Positions 39,315 through 48,422 of a stretch of 64,000 nt of DNA are shown piece by piece. The position numbers were made by a program, and so were the translations under genes. The DNA comes from Paraburkholderia sp. BL10I2N1 (GTDB taxonomy: Bacteria; Pseudomonadota; Gammaproteobacteria; Burkholderiales; Burkholderiaceae): assembly GCF_004361815.1 (NCBI RefSeq), contig NZ_SNWA01000003.1:1-64000 (forward strand), given 5' to 3'. The first letter of the stretch is position 1, and each line of letters opens with the position of its first letter. The notes beneath the pieces are model-generated. The model was not told the origin of the DNA. It was given only the letters and a program-made list of their open reading frames with translations, and ran no database searches.

Positions 39315-40595
39315 ATGGTCAACACCAGCATGTCCATCGAAGGTTTCGATCCGCAATTGTGGCGCGCGATCGAGGGCGAGCAGCTTCGCCAGGAAGATCA
39401 CATCGAGCTGATCGCGTCGGAGAACTACACCAGTCCCCGCGTGCTCGAGGCACAGGGTTCGGTCCTCACAAACAAGTACGCGGAAGGTTATCCGGGCAAG
39501 CGCTACTACGGCGGTTGCGAGTTCGTCGATGTCGCCGAGCAGCTCGCGATCGATCGCGCGAAGCAGCTGTTCGGGGCGGACTGGGCGAACGTGCAGCCGC
39601 ATTCGGGCTCACAGGCCAATGCCGCGGTGTATCTCGCGCTGGTGCAGCCGGGCGACACGATTCTTGGCATGAGCCTTGCGCACGGTGGCCACCTGACGCA
39701 TGGCGCGAAGGTAAGCTTTTCCGGGAAACTCTACAACGCGGTGCAGTATGGCATCGACGAAGAGGGTTTGATCGACTATGACGAAGTCGAGCGGCTCACG
39801 CTCGAGCACAAACCGAAGATGATTGTCGCCGGCTTCTCCGCCTATTCGCGACGCCTCGACTTCGAGCGCTTTCGCGCGATTGCTTACAAGGTGGATGCCT
39901 ATCTGTTTGTCGATATGGCGCACGTCGCAGGGCTGGTGGCGGCGGGTATCTATCCGAATCCGCTGCCATACGCGGACATCGTGACGACCACTACCCACAA
40001 GACGCTGCGTGGGCCGCGCGGCGGCCTGATCATGGGCCGCGCGAATCCGGAGATCGAGAAGAAGATTGCGTCGATGGTGTTCCCCGGCACCCAGGGTGGC
40101 CCGTTGATGCATGTGATCGCCGCGAAGGCCGTCGCGCTGCTCGAGGCGCTGCAGCCGGAGTTCAAACGCTATCAGCAACAGGTCGTCAGCAACGCCCGGG
40201 CGATGGCGCAGGTCTTCGAGCAGCGCGGTTACCACGTCGTGTCGGGCGGCACGGACAACCACCTGTTCCTCGTCAGCCTGATTGCGAAGGGGCTGACCGG
40301 CAAGGCGGCCGACGCCGCACTCGGCGCCGCCCATATCACGGTGAACAAGAACGCGGTGCCCAACGATCCGCAATCGCCGTTCGTGACGAGCGGCATTCGT
40401 ATCGGGTCGCCGGCGATCACGACGAGGGGCCTGAAAGAGCAGGAGTCCCAGCAACTCGCGAGCTGGATCTGCGACGTGCTCGACAACATCGACAATCCGC
40501 AGGTGATCGCCGAGGTTCGGGAGAAAGTACAGGCGCTGTGCGCGCGGTTCCCCGTCTACGCGGCTGTTTCCGCACACTCTGAAGCGACGGGCTGA
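39315..40595 (+). CDS. glyA: Serine hydroxymethyltransferase
   Basis: A 426-aa PLP enzyme that interconverts glycine plus methylene-THF with serine plus THF. The PLP lysine is in [14 protein letters not shown] near residue 229; [18 protein letters not shown] and [15 protein letters not shown] are family blocks. The ATG at 39315 follows AGGAG. Its place in the gcv cluster, directly before sdaA, shows that the one-carbon unit and glycine are routed to serine. It is probably a second, catabolic copy beside a housekeeping glyA. Confidence 0.95.
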   Translation: MVNTSMSIEGFDPQLWRAIEGEQLRQEDHIELIASENYTSPRVLEAQGSVLTNKYAEGYPGKRYYGGCEFVDVAEQLAIDRAKQLFGADWANVQPHSGSQANAAVYLALVQPGDTILGMSLAHGGHLTHGAKVSFSGKLYNAVQYGIDEEGLIDYDEVERLTLEHKPKMIVAGFSAYSRRLDFERFRAIAYKVDAYLFVDMAHVAGLVAAGIYPNPLPYADIVTTTTHKTLRGPRGGLIMGRANPEIEKKIASMVFPGTQGGPLMHVIAAKAVALLEALQPEFKRYQQQVVSNARAMAQVFEQRGYHVVSGGTDNHLFLVSLIAKGLTGKAADAALGAAHITVNKNAVPNDPQSPFVTSGIRIGSPAITTRGLKEQESQQLASWICDVLDNIDNPQVIAEVREKVQALCARFPVYAAVSAHSEATG

Positions 40596-40598
40596 GCC

Positions 40599-41975
40599 AT
40601 GGCACTGAGCGTCTTCGATCTGTTCAAGATCGGCATCGGCCCGTCGAGTTCGCATACGGTTGGGCCGATGCGCGCGGCTGTGCAGTTCGCGGCCGGCTTG
40701 CGCGAGCACGGCCTGCTGCAGGCGACGGAGACGGTGAAAATCGAGCTGTACGGCTCACTGGGCGCGACCGGCAAAGGGCATGGCAGCGACAAGGCCGTGC
40801 TGCTCGGCCTCGAAGGCTCCGAGCCCGACACCGTCGACGTGGATTCGATCGACGCGCGCCTCGCCGTGATTCGTGCGGAGCAGCGCCTGAACCTGCTTGG
40901 GCAAAAGACGATTGTCTTTGTCGAGAAGCAGCATCTGGTTTTCAATCGCCGCGAACTGGCCTTTCATCCGAACGGTCTGCGTTTCATCGCATTCGACGCG
41001 AGTGGCGTTGAACTGCGGAGCAAGGTGTATTTCTCGGTGGGCGGCGGCTTCGTGGTCGACGAGGACGCAGCCGGTGTCGACCGTATCGTCGCCGATGCGA
41101 CGCCGCAGGCGTTTGTGTTCAGATCAGGCAAGGAACTGCTGATGCGCTGCGTGGACAATGGCCTCTCCGTCAGTCAGTTGATGATGGCCAACGAGCGCGC
41201 GTGGCGAACCGAGACCGAAATCCGGGCGCAGCTCCTCGCGATCTGGGAAGTGATGCAGGCATGCGTCGCGCGCGGTTGTGCTACCGAAGGCACGATGCCT
41301 GGTCCGCTCAAGGTAAAACGCCGCGCGGCCGCCTTGCACCGGAACCTGTCGTCGACTCCGGAGGCGAGCTTGCGGGACAACCTGTCGGTGCTCGACTGGG
41401 TCAATCTCTACGCGCTCGCCGTTAATGAAGAGAATGCGAGCGGCGGCCGGGTCGTCACCGCGCCGACCAACGGTGCGGCAGGCATCGTCCCCGCGGTGTT
41501 GCATTACTACGCGCGCTTCGTGCCCGGCGCGAACGACGATGGGATCGTGAGGTTTTTGCTGACCGCCGGAGCCATCGGTATTCTCTATAAGGAGAACGCA
41601 TCGATCTCCGGCGCCGAGGTGGGTTGCCAGGGAGAGGTCGGCGTGGCCTGCTCAATGGCTGCGGGCGCGCTTGCCGAGGTGCTGGGCGGTACCCCGTCGC
41701 AGGTCGAGAACGCGGCGGAGATCGGCATGGAGCACAACCTGGGACTCACCTGCGATCCGGTCGGTGGGCTCGTCCAGGTGCCGTGCATCGAGCGCAATGC
41801 GATGGGATCGGTCAAGGCCATCAACGCGGCACGCATGGCGCTGCGCGGCGATGGCCAGCATTTCGTGTCGCTGGACCAGGTGATCAAGACGATGCGCGAG
41901 ACCGGCGCGGACATGAAGACGAAATACAAAGAGACGGCGCGCGGCGGGCTCGCGGTCAATGTTATCGAATGCTGA
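40599..41975 (+). CDS. sdaA: L-serine ammonia-lyase (iron-sulfur type)
   Basis: A 458-aa enzyme that deaminates serine to pyruvate. The N-terminal beta domain has [16 protein letters not shown] (residues 12-27). The C-terminal alpha domain has [20 protein letters not shown] and the conserved cysteines that bind a [4Fe-4S] cluster (in [18 protein letters not shown] and [20 protein letters not shown]). It begins 3 nt after the glyA stop. It completes a route glycine to serine to pyruvate within the cluster. Confidence 0.95.
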   Translation: MALSVFDLFKIGIGPSSSHTVGPMRAAVQFAAGLREHGLLQATETVKIELYGSLGATGKGHGSDKAVLLGLEGSEPDTVDVDSIDARLAVIRAEQRLNLLGQKTIVFVEKQHLVFNRRELAFHPNGLRFIAFDASGVELRSKVYFSVGGGFVVDEDAAGVDRIVADATPQAFVFRSGKELLMRCVDNGLSVSQLMMANERAWRTETEIRAQLLAIWEVMQACVARGCATEGTMPGPLKVKRRAAALHRNLSSTPEASLRDNLSVLDWVNLYALAVNEENASGGRVVTAPTNGAAGIVPAVLHYYARFVPGANDDGIVRFLLTAGAIGILYKENASISGAEVGCQGEVGVACSMAAGALAEVLGGTPSQVENAAEIGMEHNLGLTCDPVGGLVQVPCIERNAMGSVKAINAARMALRGDGQHFVSLDQVIKTMRETGADMKTKYKETARGGLAVNVIEC

Positions 41976-42022
41976 AATACGCTGGGCGATGGCCCGCGTT
42001 CAGCACACTGCTGGAGAAGAAA

Positions 42023-43150
42023 ATGGCAACCGGAATCGCTACGGCACCGATGCTGCAAACACCGCTGTATAACCTGCATCTCGAACTCGGCGCGAAGATG
42101 GTGCCCTTTGCCGGCTACGACATGCCGGTGCAGTATCCGATGGGCGTCCTGAAAGAGCATCTGCATACCCGCGCGCAAGCGGGGCTGTTCGATGTGTCGC
42201 ACATGGGGCAGATGCGCGTCACAGGCGCCAATGCCGCAGCGGATTTCGAGGAACTCGTGCCGGTGGACATCATCGGTCTGCAGCCGGGACGCCAGCGCTA
42301 CGCACTCTTCACGAACCACAACGGCGGGATTCTGGACGATCTGATGGTGGCCAACGCAGGCGACCATCTTTTTGTGGTCGTCAACGCTGCCTGCAAGGGA
42401 CAGGACTTTGCATGGATGTCCGAGAAACTCGGCAACTGCAAGGTCGAATCGCTCGGTGACCGCGCGCTGCTTGCGTTGCAGGGACCGGAAGCTGCGGCAG
42501 TGCTTTCCCGGTACGCGCCCGCGGTCGCGCGGATGAGCTTCATGTCGGTCGGCACGTTCGATCTGGCCGGCGTGAGCTGCACGGTGAGCCGCTCGGGCTA
42601 CACCGGCGAAGATGGATTCGAGATTTCCGTCCCGGCCGTGCATGCGGAACCGCTCGCGCGCGAGTTGCTGAAAGAGGCTGCTGTCGCGCCCATCGGTCTG
42701 GGTGCTCGCGATTCGCTGCGTCTTGAAGCAGGGCTGTGCCTGTATGGACACGATATGGATAAGTCAACGACCCCGGTCGAGGCGAGTCTCGTCTGGGCGA
42801 TGTCGAAGGTGCGGCGGCCCGGCGGCGAGCGGGCAGGCGGGTTTCCGGGTTATCCCATGATCGCGGCGCACCTGAAAGTCGGCGCGCCGAAGAAGCGCGT
42901 TGGGCTGGTGCCGGTCTCGGGTGTGCCGGTTCGCGAAGGCGCGGTGCTGCGCGATGGCGACGCATGTGTGATCGGCAAGGTGACGAGTGGCGGTTATGGT
43001 CCGACGTACAAAGGACCGGTCGCGATGGGTTATGTCGAAGCAGCACTGTCTGAGCCCGGTACGCGGCTCTTTGCCGACGTGCGCGGCAAGGCAGTTGAAG
43101 TCGCGGTGATGCCCACGCCGTTTGTTGCACAACGCTACTATCGCGGCTGA
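42023..43150 (+). CDS. gcvT: Aminomethyltransferase, T protein
   Basis: A 375-aa THF-dependent enzyme that releases ammonia and methylene-THF from aminomethylated GcvH. Family blocks are [47 protein letters not shown] and [20 protein letters not shown]. The ATG at 42023 has GGAGA upstream and lies 47 nt after sdaA. The glycine cleavage set here lacks only the L protein (lipoamide dehydrogenase), which is usually shared with other complexes. Confidence 0.95.
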   Translation: MATGIATAPMLQTPLYNLHLELGAKMVPFAGYDMPVQYPMGVLKEHLHTRAQAGLFDVSHMGQMRVTGANAAADFEELVPVDIIGLQPGRQRYALFTNHNGGILDDLMVANAGDHLFVVVNAACKGQDFAWMSEKLGNCKVESLGDRALLALQGPEAAAVLSRYAPAVARMSFMSVGTFDLAGVSCTVSRSGYTGEDGFEISVPAVHAEPLARELLKEAAVAPIGLGARDSLRLEAGLCLYGHDMDKSTTPVEASLVWAMSKVRRPGGERAGGFPGYPMIAAHLKVGAPKKRVGLVPVSGVPVREGAVLRDGDACVIGKVTSGGYGPTYKGPVAMGYVEAALSEPGTRLFADVRGKAVEVAVMPTPFVAQRYYRG

Positions 43151-43162
43151 CCGGAGTACGCC

Positions 43163-44097
43163 ATGTCGACGACCAACTCCTCCGCCACCCGTCACGCCAC
43201 GGGCGTCAAGCTGCGCGGTGCCGACAAGCTCGCGCGCATCCCTGTCAAAATCGAGCCGACGCAGCCCGGCCAGTACCTGCGCAAGCCCGAATGGCTGCGC
43301 ATTCCCCTGGGCCAGGCCGCCGAGGTAAACCGCTTGCGCCAGGTTTTGCGGGACAACCATCTGCACACGGTTTGCGAGGAGGCGAACTGTCCGAACCTCG
43401 GCGAATGCTTCAGCAGCGGCACGGCGACGTTCATGATCATGGGCGATATCTGTACGCGCCGTTGCCCATTCTGCGACGTAGGTCACGGCCGGCCCAATCC
43501 GCTCGACGCGAACGAACCGGAGAATCTCGCGCGGACGATTGCCGCGATGAAGCTGCGCTATGCGGTCATTACGGCGCGGGACATTTCGTGCAATGCATCG
43601 AAGCGACGCGGCGCATGACCCCGGGCATCGGCATCGAAATCCTCACGCCCGACTTTCGGGGCAGGAAACAGCTTGCGCTGGATACACTGGCCACGGCGCC
43701 GCCCGATGTCTTCAACCACAATCTGGAAACGGCGCCTCGTTTGTACCGGCAGGCGCGACCTGGTGCCAACTACGCGCATTCACTGCAACTGCTGCGCGAT
43801 TTCAAGGCGCGGCACCCGGATGTCACCACCAAGTCAGGCCTGATGCTGGGTCTGGGCGAGGAAACGGCGGAAGTCGAGGCGGTGATGCGCGACATGCGCG
43901 AGCACGATGTGGATGCGCTGACGCTGGGTCAGTACCTGCAACCCAGTGCGCACCATTTGCCCCTGCAGCGTTACGTGTCGCCCGAAGAGTTCGATCGGCT
44001 GCGTGAAGTCGGGCTTGCGATGGGGTTCCGCCACGTCGCTTCGGGGCCGCTGGTGCGCTCTTCGTACCATGCCGAGGAGCAACTGGCCAGCCGCTGA
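43163..44097 (+). pseudogene. lipA: Lipoyl synthase, internal deletion with frameshift
   Basis: A radical-SAM lipoyl synthase that would insert sulfur into octanoyl-GcvH or E2. The first cluster cysteines ([12 protein letters not shown]) and the SAM motif [10 protein letters not shown] are present, and the frame ends KLRYAVIT. The homologous remainder resumes in another frame as [20 protein letters not shown]. Known LipA proteins have SVDRDDLRDG between these points; by comparison about 31 nt are missing, which removes these ten residues and breaks the frame. The rest up to the stop at 44097 is well conserved, so the loss is recent. Lipoylation of GcvH must rely on another lipA. It would have been the last gene of the gcv operon, 12 nt after gcvT. 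Confidence 0.85.
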
Positions 44098-44111
44098 ACG
44101 CTACCTTCGCG

Positions 44112-45041
44112 TCATTTCTTGCGCGATCCTCGCTTCACGCCGCGGACTTCGTCTGCGGCTTCGAGCAGATGCTCGTGAAAGGACTGCACCACGCGGGCGA
44201 ACTCTTTGCCTTTGCGCGTAATGATGCGGAAATCCAGGTGCGTAACGTAGTGATCCGGGTCGACACGGTGCAGCAGGCCAGTATTGACCCAAGGCTGCGC
44301 ATAGTGCGGCGGCAAAAAGCCGATGTAGTTGCCCGAGAGGATCAACATGGCGCGGCCTTCGACGTTATCTACCGTGGCCGCCGCCTGGGTCATGCGCAGC
44401 AGCTTGAGTTCCTGAGCGCCGAGGTAAGCGCGTGCGGCCAGCCGGTACGTGCTTAACGTCGCAACCGGTATACGCTCGCCTGCGCGTTCATACAGCGGAT
44501 GGGTCGACGAGCAATAGAGTCCCTGCTCCTCGCGATAGAGCGGCGTGTAGTCCAGGCCTGGAATCTGGGCGGGAAACGGACCGACGGCCAGATGGAGCCG
44601 CCCATCCAGCACGTGCTGTTCCATGTTGCCCGGTGTCTCGATCTGGACATGCAGACGGACGTCCGGCGCCGCCTGCCCGAAATTGCGGATCGCAACCTGC
44701 AACGGCGAATGAGTGTCCGTCAGCGTTGCCTCGATCATCCCGAAGCGCAACACGCCCTGAAGCTGGTTGCGCAATGCACCGGCTTCCATGTGAAAGGTGT
44801 CGACAGCGCCGAGCAGCCGTTCCGCGGCGGCGTGCAACTGCGCACCGTCTTCAGTCAGACGGAAACCGCCACGCCCGCGCTCGCACAGACGCAGGCCAAG
44901 CCGCGTTTCGAGTTGCGCCATGTATTCGCTGATGCTCGATGCACTGAGGTTCAGGATCGGCTGGGCGGCAGCGAAACCGCCGCATTGCAGGATGGTCTCG
45001 AACATGCGCAGCAGCCTGAGATCGGTGTCCTGAATCTGCAT
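44112..45041 (-). CDS. LysR-type transcriptional regulator
   Basis: A 309-aa LysR regulator, related in sequence to the one at 28315-29229 (both have CGGFAAAQ/CGGFSAAQ, a LCERGRGGFRLTE-type linker, and DGRLHLAVGPFP/DGRLHIAVGHFP). The HTH spans about residues 6-65 and the effector domain follows. It has an intact basic C-terminus (VRGVKRGSRKK). It is divergent from the substrate-binding-protein gene at 45322, with a likely operator at 45060-45120. The ligand is unknown but may be the same class of compound as for its paralogue. Confidence 0.9.
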   Translation of the reverse strand: MQIQDTDLRLLRMFETILQCGGFAAAQPILNLSASSISEYMAQLETRLGLRLCERGRGGFRLTEDGAQLHAAAERLLGAVDTFHMEAGALRNQLQGVLRFGMIEATLTDTHSPLQVAIRNFGQAAPDVRLHVQIETPGNMEQHVLDGRLHLAVGPFPAQIPGLDYTPLYREEQGLYCSSTHPLYERAGERIPVATLSTYRLAARAYLGAQELKLLRMTQAAATVDNVEGRAMLILSGNYIGFLPPHYAQPWVNTGLLHRVDPDHYVTHLDFRIITRKGKEFARVVQSFHEHLLEAADEVRGVKRGSRKK

Positions 45042-45059
45042 CTCGCCCCCCTCTGATTA

Positions 45060-45120
45060 CTTCGCAAATTTCCGAAATACATTCTATTAATTAGCCATTT
45101 TACCTGTGAATTTGGCTGCC
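45060..45120 (+). promoter_or_regulatory. Shared operator/promoter block 3 (binding-protein gene)
   Basis: The divergent LysR/binding-protein region. It runs CTTCG, ATTTCCGAAAT, TTTTACCTGTGA, then GAATTTGGCTGCC. It aligns ungapped with 34555-34615 and shares its first and central blocks with 29256-29316. A -10-like CAGAAT follows at 45121. Confidence 0.5.
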
Positions 45121-45321
45121 CAGAATGAATTTCTCCGGCGTCCAGATAAGTGGCTCGACGGTTGATGGGTGGCCTCGCGCGATGGTTTAGGTTCTAGCGG
45201 ATTCGGCAGGGAAACCGAATAGTGCGGCACGCCCCGATTTCTATGTTGTGAGCGCACCAGACCCGCACGCAAGCGCGGCAAGGTGCCGGACACGTGAATG
45301 TGACAGAGCGAGGAGAAGACG

Positions 45322-46467
45322 ATGATCAGGTTACGTGCTGGGGCATGCGTGCTGGCAGTTGGTGTGTTGAGTCTTGCGCCGCTACTGGCGACAGCAGGAG
45401 AAGAGCAGGTGGTGAAGATCGGTTTGACCGGGCCACTAACGGGGGCGCAAGCCGCGATCGGCAAGGACGACGAGAATGGTGTCAGGATGGCGATCGAGCG
45501 CCTGAACGCGCAAGGTCTGACCATCGGCGGAAAAAAGACTCGCTTTGAGCTGGTTTCGCAGGACGACGCAGCCGATCCGCGCACTGGCATGACGGTGGCC
45601 CAAAGCCTGGTCGACGACAATGTCAAAGTGATTTTCGGACCGTTCAATTCGGGCGTCGCCATTCCGATTTCGAACCTCGTGAATGGCGCGGGCATTGTGA
45701 TGGCGACCGTGGCGTCGAATCCGTCGATCACGCAGCGCGGCTACCCCTTCATCTTCCGGATTTCCGCCAGTGACACGCAACTGGGCAGCAGGATGGGTGC
45801 ATTTGCCGCGAAGCAGTTGAAGGTGACGCGCATGGCCGTTATCGACGACCGCACCGCGTACGGCCAGGGCGTCGCAGACGAGTTCGTCAAGGCGGCCAGG
45901 GCGGAAGGCATTGAGATTGTCGACCGGGAGTACACCACCGACAAGGCGACCAATTTCGATTCGATTCTCACGCGCATCAAGGGAACCAAGGCTGAGGGGA
46001 TTTTCTACGGAGGTTACTACTCGCAGGCTGCTCCGTTGCGCAAGCAGATGAAGCGGCTAGCGATGAATGGGTATCTGCTCGGCGGCGATGCAGTCTGCAA
46101 TCTTGAACTGGCGAAGCTTGCCGGCGACGCGGTGGATGGACGCGTGTACTGCCCGCAGGGCGGACCGGTCCTTGATCAGACACCGGCTGGACGGCAGTTC
46201 AAGACAGACTACAAAAAGCGATTCAACACCGATCCGTTGACCTACAGTGCATCGCTCTACGACGGGATGAATATCGTGGCGTCCGCGATGCAAAAGGCCA
46301 ACTCGATCGAGCCGGCCCAATATCGCGCGGCGCTTGCCGGCGCGGATATGCAGGGCGTTGCGGGCCACTACCAGTTCGACGGAAACCGGGACCTGAGCGA
46401 TTCGCCAATCACGATCTACACCTATAGAAATGGCCAACTGACGCCGCTTTCCGCCGCGCAACGCTAA
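45322..46467 (+). CDS. ABC transporter substrate-binding protein (LivK/branched-chain amino acid type)
   Basis: A 381-aa periplasmic protein. A signal peptide covers residues 1-25 (hydrophobic run VLAVGVLSLAPLLATA). The mature part is a type I periplasmic binding fold with VKIGLTGPLTGAQAAIGKDD, VIFGPFNSGVAIPISNLVN and KLAGDAVDGRVYCPQGG. No ABC permease or ATPase genes are next to it; the following gene is an APC permease. It may serve an ABC system encoded elsewhere or act in sensing. The substrate is likely an amino acid or amide. Confidence 0.9.
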   Translation: MIRLRAGACVLAVGVLSLAPLLATAGEEQVVKIGLTGPLTGAQAAIGKDDENGVRMAIERLNAQGLTIGGKKTRFELVSQDDAADPRTGMTVAQSLVDDNVKVIFGPFNSGVAIPISNLVNGAGIVMATVASNPSITQRGYPFIFRISASDTQLGSRMGAFAAKQLKVTRMAVIDDRTAYGQGVADEFVKAARAEGIEIVDREYTTDKATNFDSILTRIKGTKAEGIFYGGYYSQAAPLRKQMKRLAMNGYLLGGDAVCNLELAKLAGDAVDGRVYCPQGGPVLDQTPAGRQFKTDYKKRFNTDPLTYSASLYDGMNIVASAMQKANSIEPAQYRAALAGADMQGVAGHYQFDGNRDLSDSPITIYTYRNGQLTPLSAAQR

Positions 46468-46525
46468 CCTGCAATTCCGTTGTTGTCCCGCTGGATACTA
46501 CAACTCACCTGCCTTGAGCACCCCC

Positions 46526-47953
46526 ATGAAATTCTCTGAAATCATCGGCTATGACAGGTACGGCACCGTACGCGAACTCAAAACGGCGCTCAACCATGGA
46601 ACGCTGGACACTAAGGATGTCACGCTTTCTGCGCTGGGCTTCAATGCTCCGGCGTGGGTGGCGGCGTCCTCGATGTCGATTCTCTACGCCATCACGGGGC
46701 ATCGCGCGCCACTGGCGATTCTGATTGCCTACTTCTTTCCTATGTTGGTACTTGCGTTCAGCATGGTTTCACTGACGCGTCATGCGCCCTCCGCAGGCGG
46801 TATCTTCACCTTCAGTTCGCGATTCCTGCATCCGAACGTCGGCACCATCCTCGGTTGGACGTACACGGTCGCATGTACCGCAGTGACCCCGATGTGTGCA
46901 TTGATAGGCACGGAGTACATTCAGGCGCTCTGTCCGTCTGTTGGCGGGGTACTGAATGCCAAGATTATCGGGGCGCTGATGATTCTCGGGTTTTTCGCAG
47001 TGTCATGCCGCGGCGTGGGTGTGACGGCAAAAGTAGCAGGCACGTTTCTCATCTTCGAGATTGCCGTCGTCGCCGGACTAGGGCTGCTCGGCATACTCCA
47101 TCCGCGGGTCGAAGGGCTGTCACTAGCGTCGATGTATTCACTACGGGATGCCGGAGGCCTCGCAGGTATCGGTCCAGGTGTGCTATTCGGTGTGTGGATG
47201 CTCGCCAACTTCGATTCGGCCATCAACTATATCGAGGAGGCTCGTGTACCGGTCAGAACGGTTCAGAGGTCCATGCTCCTCGTGTTGACTTCTGCCTTCG
47301 TTATCTACAGCCTCGCCGCGATCGGCTGGCAGTATGCGGTGCCTGTCGACAAGCTGGCGGCGATTGTCGAGAATGGCAACGGTGGTCCGATTTCCGCAGT
47401 GGCTAACGCGTATCTTCCCCCGTCCGTGGCTTGGCTCGCGCTCTTTGTTGTTATCACGTCTGCGGCTGCTGGCCTGCAAATCTCCTCAAACGCTGCCGCT
47501 CGAACGCTCTACCGCATGAGCGAGGAAGGCCACCTTCCTGCTGGATTGGGAGTCGTGAATCGGCACAAGGCCCCGTGGCTCGCGACCGCTCTGGTATCGA
47601 TTGCCGGCATCGCGCTCGTCTGGTGGAAACCTCTCGACAAGATTGTCTGGTACTACGATGTGGTCACGATCACGCTGGTCGCGTCGTATATCTCGGCTCT
47701 GGCTGCGTTCATTGTCTTGACGTGGAGACAGCAGCGTCTCGTCGTCGCCGTACTGCTCTCGGCACCCGCATTATTGGCCGTTGGCGCGCTGGCTTACATC
47801 GGCTACACCGCCGGAGCCAACCCCGTATCGCCGGAAGACCTTTACAACGCGTGGTATATGGGCGCGGCAACCCTCGTCGCAGGAATGCTCATCGTGATAT
47901 TCCACCGGCGCGGTAACGAAGGTGCCGCAACGGAAAACCTGGAGGCTTCGTGA
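46526..47953 (+). CDS. APC-family amino acid/amide permease
   Basis: A 475-aa inner-membrane transporter with about 12 hydrophobic segments and the APC-like features SLTRHAPSAGGIFTFSSRFL and ANFDSAINYIEEARVPVRTV. I chose the ATG at 46526; a TTG at 46514 would add four residues. It lies 58 nt after the binding-protein gene. The substrate is not determined; APC members carry amino acids, polyamines and related amines. Confidence 0.85.
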   Translation: MKFSEIIGYDRYGTVRELKTALNHGTLDTKDVTLSALGFNAPAWVAASSMSILYAITGHRAPLAILIAYFFPMLVLAFSMVSLTRHAPSAGGIFTFSSRFLHPNVGTILGWTYTVACTAVTPMCALIGTEYIQALCPSVGGVLNAKIIGALMILGFFAVSCRGVGVTAKVAGTFLIFEIAVVAGLGLLGILHPRVEGLSLASMYSLRDAGGLAGIGPGVLFGVWMLANFDSAINYIEEARVPVRTVQRSMLLVLTSAFVIYSLAAIGWQYAVPVDKLAAIVENGNGGPISAVANAYLPPSVAWLALFVVITSAAAGLQISSNAAARTLYRMSEEGHLPAGLGVVNRHKAPWLATALVSIAGIALVWWKPLDKIVWYYDVVTITLVASYISALAAFIVLTWRQQRLVVAVLLSAPALLAVGALAYIGYTAGANPVSPEDLYNAWYMGAATLVAGMLIVIFHRRGNEGAATENLEAS

Positions 47954-48016
47954 CCACCTGGGAGATAACCCATGCACATGAAGCCCTTTAAATGACCTGA
48001 TGCGTATTGTGCTGGC

Positions 48017-48175
48017 CTGTCGCTCTGCTTCGACATGGATGTCGATTCAGGCTGGATTTCGGAAACCGGAAATCACAACAGACTCTCGTTGCTGCCGAAA
48101 GACGCCCATGCACGTCGCATGGGCGTACCGCGAATCCTGGACTTGCTGGCACGGCATCGTCTAAAGGCGCAGTTT
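48017..48175 (+). pseudogene. Polysaccharide-deacetylase-like N-terminal remnant
   Basis: About 50 codons that resemble the N-terminus of the deacetylase at 54654: LSLCFDMDVDSGWISETGNH, then RRMGVPRILDLLARHRLKAQ. The matching region in the intact gene is LTFDMDADSLIHLTHPVDGH and VGVPRILDSYKRLGIRQTF. Homology stops near 48175. There is no start codon or C-terminal part, so it is a broken copy. Confidence 0.6.
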
Positions 48176-48319
48176 GAGGTTCGCGGCGCAGGGAGGAAGA
48201 ACGGTGAGCTGTATGTATCCGTTCAGCGCATCGACTCTCACACGCGCCGCTTTTAGTGAGGATGCTCCCACGAGCGATCCGCAAAAACCCGACGAAATCA
48301 GGCCGAAAGACAATCTTTT

Positions 48320-48343
48320 GAAATTTCCGACACGCGGAATTTC
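48320..48343. promoter_or_regulatory. Palindrome upstream of second APC permease
   Basis: An inverted repeat GAAATTTCCG (48320-48329) and CGGAATTTC (48335-48343) with a 5-nt centre. The left arm contains the ATTTCCGA block seen in the LysR-associated operators at 29 and 45 kb. It lies 80 nt before the permease start. Confidence 0.4.
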
Positions 48344-48422
48344 TATATTGCCCAACGGAAAACGGCGCGTAAAACTAGTCTCAACCGGAAATACATGCCC
48401 GGCAGAATACCAGGAGACATTC

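Noticed and set aside
48174..48422. 83-codon N-terminal extension of the second APC permease
   Set aside because: A good ribosome site before 48423 and lack of homology upstream favour the shorter protein; the region holds a palindrome instead.
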